Of a stretch of DNA of 14,084 bases, positions 10,001 through 14,084 are shown one piece after another. How positions within the stretch are numbered: position 1 is the first letter of the stretch; each line of letters begins with the position of its first letter. The position numbers and the translations under genes were made by a program. The stretch is from Acanthaster planci (Eukaryota > Echinodermata > Asteroidea > Valvatida > Acanthasteridae). Below the pieces are notes generated by a model that made no database searches, had not been told where the DNA came from, and worked only from the letters and a program-made list of their open reading frames with translations. The stretch covers positions 474,140 through 488,223 of the forward strand of contig NW_019091450.1 of NCBI RefSeq assembly GCF_001949145.1, written 5' to 3'.

Positions 10001-13000
10001 TTTCTAGTCATCTGTAATTATTTAGGAGAGCTACACTTGGCGGATGAGAGAAATGAAGGCGGAAGTGTCTGCCAGAATTACCGTTCTTTTTGCTTAATCG
10101 ATTGGTGTTTGCCACTGTTGAGTTAAGTTTTGTCGCTAGCTGAAACAAGATTACTTATGATTCAGGATTGCAGAGTCATCCATTGAAATGCTGATTATAC
10201 AGTACTGACCTGTGAACGCTTGCTAGCCCGGACTTAATACGCTGCTTTTCTTGCGCCGTGTACAGCGTTAATTCCGGTTCATACTTCAGACGAATGAGAA
10301 AGCAAAGCGACTTTGACGTCATGACAATCTGCTACGAAATTGGCTCGAACTCAAATGTGTTCAACTTTTACGAAATCGCAACTCAAATATTGGATCTGGC
10401 CTTACAATCCCCGTTTGTTTTTGCTTTAGCACGACGTATGAACCACATGTACCGGCTTTTAAACTCGCTTATACTGAATTTTATTACCAAGTGCGTTCCC
10501 AATGTCGTGAAGGAAGACCCAAATTATAGGCGACTGACAATTCTTTTTCTGGTATTTTATTCTGATTTCTTTGAACAGAAGGAGGCAGGTCCTCGTACGA
10601 TTATGCTACAGGTAAGACATGTCTTCAGCATTCGATTGTTGAAATCAGGATTCTTAGCTCGCTCGAACAAATCCTTAGTGTCAGAGTGCACTGTAAAAAC
10701 CAACGCCCATTTTAAAGCGCCTTTGCTTTAACTGTAAATGTGTAATTGTTTGAAATTAATTGCTCTTTTTGGTAATAATCGTGTTTCGGTGTTCACAATG
10801 TGTTTTTCTGTCTCGTTATTATCACCCAAGTCTGTTGTCGTGCGTAATATCATTACACAATATGATGTATTTGTTTAAAAACACACCACAACATTTTTTA
10901 CAAGTTTACTTCTGTCGTTTGAAATTATTTCACATGTATCATTACTGGGAGAGAACCCTGGTTGTAACTGCTAAACATGATCTTGTAAGATTGCCTCAAG
11001 ACGTTGAGCCCTTTCATATGGAATGAACAACATTCTTCCTGCATTAGTTTACGTTTTCCCTTGTAATCCACATTATGGGCAGTGATCAGTGCAAGTGCAG
11101 AACGAGGTCAAACTAGATTATTCTAAAGCATGACTTCTCATGTATGTAAAACCTTTGCGTAAATTTTAGTAACAATTTCACCATAAATCATAATATAGCA
11201 AAGATTTCACCTACCCCAAACTTGACCTTAGGATTCTTGAGTGCGAGCAGATAGTCTCAAACATTCACCGATGTCAAATTACTTGACGATAACTAATTGA
11301 CGTTTTCCTTTATTTGATTTGCCTTAATACTGACCTATTTCGGTGTCTTTTTTCGTAGTCGAGCCTCCGTACTCTTGTAAGTACACATTCATTTTTCTAC
11401 TCCCTTCTATACCACGTACCCTTCGGTTTGGGCACCGGGGCCTGCATGCTAATCCCTTCCCCGATCGGTATGAAGGTAGATGCATCTTGATCACTGACGC
11501 TTGACAGCCTTATTCGTTTGAACTGGTTTGAACAGTAGGCAAATGAAGACCGGCCATTGGTGGAGAATTATTTTGGAACAGTTGGCTCAAATAACTGTGG
11601 AATGGAAAGAAGAGAATTGAGAACATCCCAAATGGCTTTCATTGTCATCCACCAGAGTGTGACACAGAGTCCCAGATGAGTTAATCCTGCAGGCCCGCTC
11701 GGTTCAATCCAAAGTCACAATCCCTTTCAAGATACAGGGCGGAATCAACTCAGGCGGTCCGGGAAGGGATTCTAATTGATGAAACTCCTTACATTCGTGT
11801 TATTCCTGGATTGCGTTTAAGAACACGTATTTACAGAAAATTTACCAGATTATTCATTTGATTTGCTGCATTAAAAACGAAGTTTACAAAAGGCACAGTT
11901 ACCACACCAGAACTACACTGTTTGATATAATTAAGGCTGTGCTTGTCTCGCTTTAAATATGCATTTGGATTTTGGCAATCCAATTAATAAACTACCTTAA
12001 TTACATCTGATTGTTCGTCTGATGAAATATTGTTAACATATCAATTTTGTCACCTTCTTCCAAAAGCTGAGGAGTACCGGTACTCTCACGATTACATGAC
12101 AGGTAAGAACAATTTTTGTCCTGTCATCAGCTATTGTTTAGGTGAGCTTTATGATGGGCATAAAAGGCCGGCTTTGTTTCGGGAACCTTAGGGCTACGGC
12201 TTGTCATTAAGCTTGTCATGTTCAACAGCCATAGCCGAAGACCAAGATTTTTTATTCTGAACCGGAGAAGCAGTTGTTTTAATGTCTAATGTCGGTGCTC
12301 TTTCCTACCAGGCGAGCCTTCTGATTATCCGCATTCTGAGTCTCACAACTGTAAGTCTATTTTAATTTCGTGTTTTAGGATTCCTTGAACAGTAGCGTAG
12401 CCAGGAGAGTGCGCAGTGATAAATTTTAGCGGAATGTGGATTTTCAAAGTAAAATCGGGACAATGACGGAGCAAAATTTGGATTGTTAAAGGGGCTGAGA
12501 TCGAGGAAAATTTTATCACGGAATGTTCTAGACAAAATGATGGCCACTCATCTCGTTCGATGCAAACAGCGATGAATCTATGAATTCTCATTTCTCGTTA
12601 TGTCATCATCCCGCCTTTGTTTTTTTTTCAATTCAAATTCAGGTAAGGTAAGTCGCAGTTCCATTTTAGCTTAATACATAGAATGACATGCATATGTAAT
12701 TACCATTCTTGTCATGTACACTCTTTGTTCAGTTGACATCTGCAAGTATGCTTGGTGCATGAACGGTGGAACCTGCGTTGCTGAGGGATATTTCGACTAC
12801 AGGTGTATGTGTCCATCGGATTACTACGGCAAATACTGCGAGTATGGTATGAAAAGTTCCATTTTCTGAAGATAAGCATGTATGCTGGCGCCAGACTATT
12901 CCTAATTAGCACACGTATGCAAATTTGTGAACATGCAAACGTGCATTCAAAGGCTAATTAAACAGTTTTGACCGCCGATCGCTTGCTGGCGCCATCTAGG

Positions 13001-13930
13001 TTTACCCAGCGTTCTCCAGCACTGTACACTGTTAAACCAAGTTACAACAGTACTTCACAGCCAAATACAACCCAAATAATGGTTCGTGGCATGCAGTCGA
13101 AGAAATTATTGCTGATTTCTTTTCTGGATTATCTTTTTATTTCTTTGAATAGGTGGAGGCAAGCATTCGTACGACTACGTGGCAGGTAAGACCCTTAAGA
13201 CTTGAAGGTTTTCATGGTGAAAGATCTATATGAGTAAAACGACTGCGGTTACACCATGGATCAGTCTCTTTCTTGAGTATGTGTGGTGCTGTGGTTCCCA
13301 GTTCTTCTCAAAACCACACATACTCAAGAAAGAGATTGATCCATGGTGTAACCGCAATCGTTTTACTCAGGTAAGACCCTGTATTCCACATTCGACTATA
13401 AATGCGTTTCCTTGGCATGGTGATAGTTGTTGGCTGCTGCAAAGTTTACTTTTGCTGTAGTTGTCTACGAAGTGTGATCCCCGTATCAACAGAATGCCCT
13501 GTTTGTAACTGATAAAGTTTTATTTTGAACGATTGCTTCAAGAAGCTGAATGATATTTCATATTTAAAGAAAGACACTTCTGCTTCAGGCAAATGCAAAA
13601 GCGAACCGAATTCTCATCAGGAACATTTGCAGTAATTTCCGCTCGACTTGCAATCGGTTCAAGTTTTGCGAATTCATTATAAATGCGTATTATTTGATCT
13701 GACGTCATTGGCGCAAATTTCTCCTGGAAAGGGGGGGGGATGGGCCAAGGTGGGACTTTTCCAGCCATGAAAATTTGAAGGGGGGGGGACACCATACTAC
13801 TCTATACACAGGTCGCTGTTTATGATATTGATATACATCTGTAATTACGTATTCAGGATGGCATATTAATGGCTGTAAAACTTGCTTTTGCCTCTTTTAA
13901 ATGATATTAAATACATTCCAGTCATTGGTG
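3965..13930 (+). CDS. Secreted tyrosine-rich EGF-like protein encoded mostly by micro-exons (3'-incomplete gene)
   Basis: Proposed join of 17 exons: 3965-4013, 4756-4779, 5443-5469, 5968-5991, 6455-6484, 6684-6710, 7676-7699, 7884-7901, 8286-8315, 9223-9336, 10579-10611, 11359-11376, 12067-12102, 12312-12350, 12733-12846, 13153-13185 and 13922-13930. This totals 649 bp, or 216 codons plus one base. Every junction is GT-AG and every internal exon is phase 1-1. The product has a hydrophobic signal peptide, a Tyr/Pro/Ser/acid-rich segment (about residues 25-84), EGF-like domain 1 (about 85-122), a second repeat segment (about 123-164), EGF-like domain 2 (about 165-202) and a GG-SYDY tail. No transmembrane segment or stop lies inside the window, so the 3' end is outside it. 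EGF modules without a calcium-binding signature usually mediate extracellular protein contacts. The protein family is not recognised; a secreted matrix, adhesive or secretion-associated role is inference. Exon usage needs transcript evidence. Confidence 0.8.
4014..4755 (+). other. Intron 1, 742 bp
   Basis: No exon-class copy is seen here. A 15-bp word (CAATGCTACACTGAC) occurs twice, at 4187-4201 and 4513-4527. The intron ends in a T-rich tract and TTACAG. It is not obviously related to the introns downstream, consistent with exons 1-2 being the ancestral, unduplicated 5' end of the gene. Confidence 0.6.
4756..4779 (+). CDS. Exon 2: signal-peptide end / mature N terminus
   Basis: This 24-bp micro-exon lies between TTACAG and A|gtaagt. 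With the carried G it reads A-V-D-A-A-P-N-K. It probably contains the signal-peptidase site (small residues at -1/-3 in V-D-A) and the first mature residues. Phase 1 at both ends. Confidence 0.75.
4780..5442 (+). other. Intron 2, 663 bp, carries duplicated intron segments
   Basis: Bases about 5034-5225 align with about 13390-13570 in the last intron and, in part, with about 10905-11025: shared words include GCTGTAGTTGTCTAC, GAACGATTGC and CAAGAAG. The 3' part (about 5310-5442) aligns with the intron before exon 7 (about 6540-6683), sharing TATTGATTCTCAG / CATTGATTCTGAG. These alignments mark the edges of the duplicated segments. Only a doubtful relic of a class G exon could lie near 5000-5025. 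Confidence 0.6.
5443..5469 (+). CDS. Exon 3: class A repeat, block 1
   Basis: 27-bp micro-exon between TTATACAG and T|gtaagt, encoding R-R-P-W-T-S-N-Y-S with the carried base. It is clearly paralogous to exon 7 (6684-6710), the same length and ending in the same ACTACTCAT, and to a broken copy at 11131-11141. Basic at its start, then Ser/Asn/Tyr. Phase 1-1. Confidence 0.75.
5470..5967 (+). other. Intron 3, 498 bp, uninterrupted A-B intron
   Basis: This is the undisturbed version of the intron between class A and class B exons. Its middle (GTTGACCTGAAG, GCGAGCAGATAGTC, TTTATTTGATTTGC) recurs at about 11213-11325 in block 3 and, split by an insertion, at about 6822-6877 and 7355-7395 in block 2. 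It works as an empty-site reference for the palindromic element in block 2. Confidence 0.65.
5968..5991 (+). CDS. Exon 4: class B repeat, block 1
   Basis: 24-bp micro-exon between TTTTCAG and A|gtgagt, encoding S-G-E-Y-S-H-P-I. Its paralog is exon 8 (7676-7699, D-E-Y-S-R-P-I). The acidic residue before Tyr is a feature of tyrosine-sulfation contexts. Phase 1-1. Confidence 0.75.
   Translation, partial: PVNTAIP
6183..6196 (+). pseudogene. Broken class C micro-exon, block 1
   Basis: After a good acceptor (TTTTCCCACAG) the sequence TCGAGCCTTATTAC matches the start of the class C exons at 7884 and 11359 (E-P-x-Y). The last few bases and the donor gtaagtac present in both other copies are missing, and the sequence runs directly into T-rich intron. 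The next GT (6219) would add an in-frame TGA. I infer that an approximately 15-18 bp deletion removed the splice donor and that the exon is skipped: exon 4 joins exon 6 in frame. Confidence 0.7.
6455..6484 (+). CDS. Exon 5 in use: class D repeat, block 1
   Basis: 30-bp micro-exon between CCCAACAG and G|gtaaga, encoding E-E-Y-S-H-D-Y-V-T after the junction residue. It is the first of three class D copies (8286, 12067). Two tyrosines sit next to acidic residues. Phase 1-1. Confidence 0.78.
6684..6710 (+). CDS. Exon 6: class A repeat, block 2
   Basis: 27-bp micro-exon between TTATATAG and T|gtatgt, encoding G-K-P-R-P-S-D-Y-S. Paralog of 5443-5469; the following intron starts with the same TGTAAAACCTTTG as at 11144-11156. 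Phase 1-1. Confidence 0.75.
6711..7675 (+). other. A-B intron of block 2, 965 bp, with an insertion
   Basis: It aligns with the 498-bp intron 3 on both sides of a G+C-richer insert (about 6878-7354, listed separately). Removing the insert brings it to nearly the block 1 length. No additional exon is seen. Confidence 0.65.
6878..7354. mobile_element. Palindromic nonautonomous DNA-transposon-like insertion
   Basis: The left end GTCGAGTTCGGGCGGC and the right end GCCGCCCAAACTCGGCC are imperfect inverted copies. A second inner pair is also inverted: GCTCGAACGGTGGGAAC (about 6930) against GTTCCCGCCGTTCGAGC (about 7268). The paralogous introns at 5470-5967 and 11142-11335 lack it and align on either side, giving an empty site. 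It is about 477 bp, close to the 467-bp difference in intron length. No transposase frame is seen; open frames on both strands here are shadows of the palindrome. The exact edges and target duplication are unclear (ATTGAT / ATTAAT outside), so the superfamily is not assigned. Confidence 0.65.
7676..7699 (+). CDS. Exon 7: class B repeat, block 2
   Basis: 24-bp micro-exon between GTTTTCAG and A|gtaagt, encoding S-D-E-Y-S-R-P-I. Paralog of 5968-5991; the flanking introns also align (TACCAAACAC in both). Phase 1-1. Confidence 0.77.
7884..7901 (+). CDS. Exon 8: class C repeat, block 2
   Basis: 18-bp micro-exon between TTTTGTCACAG and T|gtaagt, encoding I-E-P-S-Y-P. It is far below the usual minimum exon length, but it is supported by a same-length copy at 11359-11376 and by strong sites on both sides. 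Phase 1-1. Confidence 0.7.
7902..8285 (+). other. C-D intron of block 2, 384 bp
   Basis: Aligns with the block 1 stretch 6197-6454 and with the outer parts of 11377-12066; shared words include AAGAACACTTTAAAA and TACTTTTCAAA with block 1, and CTACACTGTTT and GATATA with block 3. No extra exon is seen. Confidence 0.6.
8286..8315 (+). CDS. Exon 9: class D repeat, block 2
   Basis: 30-bp micro-exon between TTCCGACAG and G|gtaaga, encoding E-E-H-S-H-D-Y-V-I after the junction Ser. The first Tyr of the class is His here. Phase 1-1. Confidence 0.77.
8316..9222 (+). other. Intron before EGF-like domain 1, 907 bp
   Basis: The first 150 bp align with the intron after the block 3 D exon (12103-12250): TCATCAATTATTTAGG, GAGCTTTATG-like and AACAGCCGTAGCCG-like words. 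The rest is unrelated to that intron, and no copy of class F exon 12312-12350 is found. A C9 run followed by a short CA repeat lies at about 8870-8883. The intron ends in CCTCATTTTCAG. Confidence 0.6.
9223..9336 (+). CDS. Exon 10: EGF-like domain 1
   Basis: 114-bp phase 1-1 exon between CATTTTCAG and G|gtgggt, encoding one complete EGF-like module. The six cysteines are spaced C-x5-C-x5-C-x8-C-x-C-x8-C, with the family hallmarks CLNGGTC and YSGNIC. By family knowledge the disulfides are 1-3, 2-4 and 5-6. The Asx-x-Asx-Glu calcium-binding signature is absent before Cys1, so this is a structural or protein-binding EGF. It has the same length as exon 15 (12733-12846), with slightly different loops 1 and 3. 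Confidence 0.92.
9337..10578 (+). other. Intron after EGF-like domain 1, 1242 bp, expanded by insertions
   Basis: The equivalent intron after EGF-like domain 2 is only 306 bp. The two align near the 3' half: GAACGCTTGCTAGC against GATCGCTTGCTGGC (about 12978), TGTACAGCGTTAA against TGTACACTGTTAA, and TTTCTTTGAACAG against TTTCTTTGAATAG at the acceptor. Extra material includes a hAT-like element (9801-9973), a C-run near 9360 and an unmatched stretch at about 10295-10515, which lies within a long open frame. Remnants resembling the intron after a D exon occur at about 9995-10035. Confidence 0.6.
9801..9973. mobile_element. hAT-like nonautonomous element (MITE), 173 bp
   Basis: The element begins CAGTGGCGTATCCAGCGG and ends in GATGCGCCGCGG, whose reverse complement matches 9 of the first 12 bases. 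It is flanked by a perfect 8-bp direct repeat CTTGCAAA (9793-9800 and 9974-9981). An 8-bp target duplication and CAG-type ends are the mark of the hAT superfamily. G- and C-runs lie just inside the two ends. It is too short to encode a transposase. Confidence 0.82.
10579..10611 (+). CDS. Exon 11: class G repeat
   Basis: 33-bp micro-exon between TTTGAACAG and G|gtaaga, encoding E-G-G-R-S-S-Y-D-Y-A-T. Paralog of 13153-13185, also 33 bp and also the exon following an EGF exon, so EGF+G was duplicated as a pair. Phase 1-1. Confidence 0.77.
10612..11358 (+). other. Intron between class G and class C, block 3, with lost A and B exons
   Basis: It starts like the intron after exon 13153-13185 (GTAAGAC...CATTCGA). 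Bases about 10905-11025 match intron 2 and the last intron. Bases 11131-11325 match the start of the A-B introns, then the sequence jumps at about 11325-11335 to the end of a B-C intron (TTTCGGTGTCTTTTTT). The class B exon and its surroundings have therefore been deleted. Confidence 0.65.
11131..11141 (+). pseudogene. Truncated class A micro-exon, block 3
   Basis: TGACTTCTCAT followed by gtatgtaaaacctttg matches the last 11 bp and donor of exon 6684-6710, with one change. The upstream acceptor and the first 16 bp of the exon are gone; the preceding sequence resembles a more distal part of the upstream intron. A fortuitous AG two bases upstream would put TGA in frame. It cannot act as an exon. 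Confidence 0.7.
11359..11376 (+). CDS. Exon 12: class C repeat, block 3
   Basis: 18-bp micro-exon between TTTTTTCGTAG and T|gtaagt, encoding V-E-P-P-Y-S. It differs from the block 2 copy at a few positions but keeps E-P-x-Y, length, phase and the donor GTAAGTACAC. Confidence 0.7.
11377..12066 (+). other. C-D intron of block 3, 690 bp, with an insertion
   Basis: The ends align with intron 7902-8285: CTCCCTTCTAT against CTTCCTTCTAT, then TTCCTGGATT...AAGAACAC against ATCCTGGATA...AAGAACAC. Between them lies an unrelated stretch of about 390 bp, listed separately. Confidence 0.6.
11411..11800. mobile_element. Insertion with inverted repeats, class unknown
   Basis: This stretch is absent from the paralogous intron at 7902-8285. 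AATCCCTTCCC (11451-11461) is inverted as GGGAAGGGATT (11761-11771), with further partial pairing just inside. A sequence matching a Pol III B box, GGTTCAATCC, lies at 11701-11710, but no convincing A box precedes it, so a SINE is only a possibility. Edges are estimated from the intron alignment; no target duplication was found. Confidence 0.5.
12067..12102 (+). CDS. Exon 13: class D repeat, block 3, with 6-bp expansion
   Basis: 36-bp micro-exon between CTTCCAAAAG and G|gtaaga, encoding S-E-E-Y-R-Y-S-H-D-Y-M-T. Compared with the 30-bp copies it carries two extra codons: TACCGGTAC looks like a 6-bp in-frame duplication that adds one Tyr. Phase 1-1. Confidence 0.77.
12312..12350 (+). CDS. Exon 14: class F
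   Basis: 39-bp exon between TTCCTACCAG and T|gtaagt, encoding G-E-P-S-D-Y-P-H-S-E-S-H-N. It is the only copy in the window. The P-S-D-Y core resembles class A (P-S-D-Y-S), so it may derive from it. Phase 1-1. Confidence 0.72.
12351..12732 (+). other. Intron before EGF-like domain 2, 382 bp
   Basis: CAGTAGCGTAGCCAGGA at 12390-12406 resembles the left end of the hAT-like element at 9801, but no right end or 8-bp duplication was found: probably an old fragment. At 12643 a T-rich tract and CAG are followed directly by GTAAGGTAAGT, a juxtaposed acceptor and donor (see the separate site). Confidence 0.55.
12641..12653 (+). promoter_or_regulatory. Possible recursive (zero-length exon) splice site
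   Basis: A polypyrimidine run (about 12619-12629) and ATTCAG are followed immediately by GTAAG then GTAAGT. This has the form of a recursive splice site, or the scar of an exon deleted between its two sites. A 5-bp exon (12643-12647) would shift the frame, so it is not proposed as coding. Confidence 0.35.
12733..12846 (+). CDS. Exon 15: EGF-like domain 2
   Basis: 114-bp phase 1-1 exon between TTTGTTCAG and G|gtatga. The six cysteines are spaced C-x4-C-x5-C-x9-C-x-C-x8-C, with CMNGGTC and YYGKYC. It contains seven tyrosines, making it noticeably Tyr-richer than EGF-like domain 1. No calcium-binding signature before Cys1. A paralog of 9223-9336 by length, phase and the following class G exon. 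Confidence 0.92.
12847..13152 (+). other. Intron after EGF-like domain 2, 306 bp
   Basis: This is the compact copy of the intron at 9337-10578; see that entry for the shared words. It has no insertion and no further exon. Confidence 0.6.
13153..13185 (+). CDS. Exon 16: class G repeat, second copy
   Basis: 33-bp micro-exon between TTTGAATAG and G|gtaaga, encoding G-G-G-K-H-S-Y-D-Y-V-A with the carried base. Paralog of 10579-10611. Its donor CAGgtaagaccct is copied exactly 185 bp downstream, beyond a hairpin insertion; use of the downstream donor would put TAA in frame at once. Confidence 0.77.
13183..13195 (+). repeat. 13-bp direct repeat, left copy, overlapping a splice donor
   Basis: CAGGTAAGACCCT here is identical to 13368-13380. 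It spans the exon/intron boundary of the class G exon and looks like a target-site duplication of the hairpin insertion between the copies. Confidence 0.7.
13186..13921 (+). other. Last intron in the window, 736 bp
   Basis: It begins with the hairpin insertion (13196-13380). From 13381 it aligns with the intron after 10611 and with intron 2 (CATTCGACTATA, GCTGTAGTTGTCTAC, GAACGATTGC). Two G-runs (about 13731 and 13781) flank a stretch with no match elsewhere in the window. No class A exon is found where block structure would predict one, about 13800. Confidence 0.55.
13196..13380. mobile_element. Foldback insertion with 57-nt hairpin arms
   Basis: Arms 13231-13287 and 13313-13369 are reverse complements with only two mismatches, at GACTGCGG/CCGCAATC and ATCAGTCTC/GAGATTGAT, around a 25-nt loop. 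Transcribed with the gene, one mismatch is a C-A pair and the other a G-U wobble. The insert plus one copy of the 13-bp repeat is 185 bp and is absent from the paralogous introns at 10612 and about 5030. The near-perfect arms suggest recent origin. It encodes nothing recognisable: the open frame across it merely reads both arms. Confidence 0.75.
13922..13930 (+). CDS. Possible exon 17: 9-bp micro-exon
   Basis: TCATTGGTG lies between ATTCCAG and GGTAAGAAG. With the carried G it gives V-I-G in phase 1-1, as all other exons do, and a C/T-rich tract lies about 30 bp upstream. It has no paralog in the window, so phase agreement and splice-site fit are the only support. Confidence 0.4.
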
Positions 13931-13959
13931 GTAAGAAGAACTCTTTAAATCCACTTTAA

Positions 13960-14084
13960 TTTTTTTGCTCCGGGCCAAAATGTGAGTGTGCGTGGGGGGG
14001 GTGTTAACTCAAAAGCTCCTCCCCACCTCAAACGATTGGAGGGATATATACCCTCCTCCCTCAATACCCAGCATTCACGCCCAT
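13960..14084. repeat. Probable repeat element cut by the window edge
   Basis: A G8 run (about 13994-14001), C/G-rich blocks and a small palindrome with GGAGGG and CCCTCC arms around ATATATA (about 14039-14057) lie here. The style resembles the ends of the other insertions. The other end is outside the window, so this is only suggestive. Confidence 0.3.

Noticed and set aside
10315-10322. TGACGTCA, a full CRE palindrome (also at 13700-13707)
   Set aside because: Single 8-bp matches deep in introns without other promoter signals; not enough to call regulatory sites.
11701-11710. tRNA-like B box GGTTCAATCC
   Set aside because: No A box at the right distance and no cloverleaf; kept only as a remark on the insertion.
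12712-12912. Minus-strand open frame over EGF exon 2
   Set aside because: The same antisense shadow effect; the plus strand gives a complete six-cysteine EGF module.
13230-13460. 76-codon open frame
   Set aside because: It reads through both arms of the hairpin; the apparent protein is a by-product of the inverted repeat.

Overview
The window is animal genomic DNA, about 60% A+T by eye. The grounds are canonical GT-AG introns, a signal-peptide start codon under a TATA box, EGF-like domains each in a single phase-1 exon, and short nonautonomous DNA-transposon-like insertions. Poly-C/poly-G tracts and a repeat end reading CAGTGGCGTATCCAG fit a marine invertebrate (mollusc, echinoderm, cephalochordate or similar). 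The species cannot be named from this sequence. Nothing bacterial, no rRNA or tRNA gene and no CRISPR array was seen.

Layout. Bases 1-3890 hold no gene I can support. A core promoter (TATA box at 3900, initiator-like TCAATTA at 3930) precedes a start codon at 3965. From there one plus-strand gene runs to the right edge and continues beyond it. I trace 17 usable coding exons giving 216 residues so far: a signal peptide (exon 1), a tyrosine/proline/serine/acid-rich region encoded by exons of 18-39 bp, an EGF-like domain (9223-9336), a Gly-Gly...Ser-Tyr-Asp-Tyr exon (10579-10611), a second short-repeat stretch, a second EGF-like domain (12733-12846), a second Gly-Gly exon (13153-13185) and possibly a 9-bp exon (13922-13930). 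Every internal exon starts and ends in phase 1, so each can be skipped or included without breaking frame. This is the micro-exon-gene architecture best known from secreted schistosome proteins, here combined with EGF modules. I do not recognise the protein as a named family.

The exons fall into classes by sequence: A (SDYS), B (EYS-PI), C (EP-Y), D (EEYSHDY), E (EGF), F (EPSDYPHSES) and G (GG-SYDY). The order A-B-C-D occurs in blocks at 5443-6484, 6684-8315 and about 11131-12102. The introns align between blocks as well, so the gene grew by tandem duplication of multi-exon genomic segments. Decay is visible: the block 1 C exon has lost its splice donor, and block 3 has lost most of its A exon and all of its B exon. 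Comparison of paralogous introns exposes later insertions: a 173-bp hAT-like element with an 8-bp target duplication, a palindromic element of about 480 bp, an insertion of about 390 bp with inverted repeats, and a foldback hairpin with 57-nt arms flanked by a 13-bp direct repeat that copies a splice donor.

The predicted product is a secreted, modular, tyrosine-rich EGF protein. Its acidic Tyr motifs could be tyrosine-sulfation sites or, as in some marine adhesive proteins, DOPA sites. Both ideas are inference.
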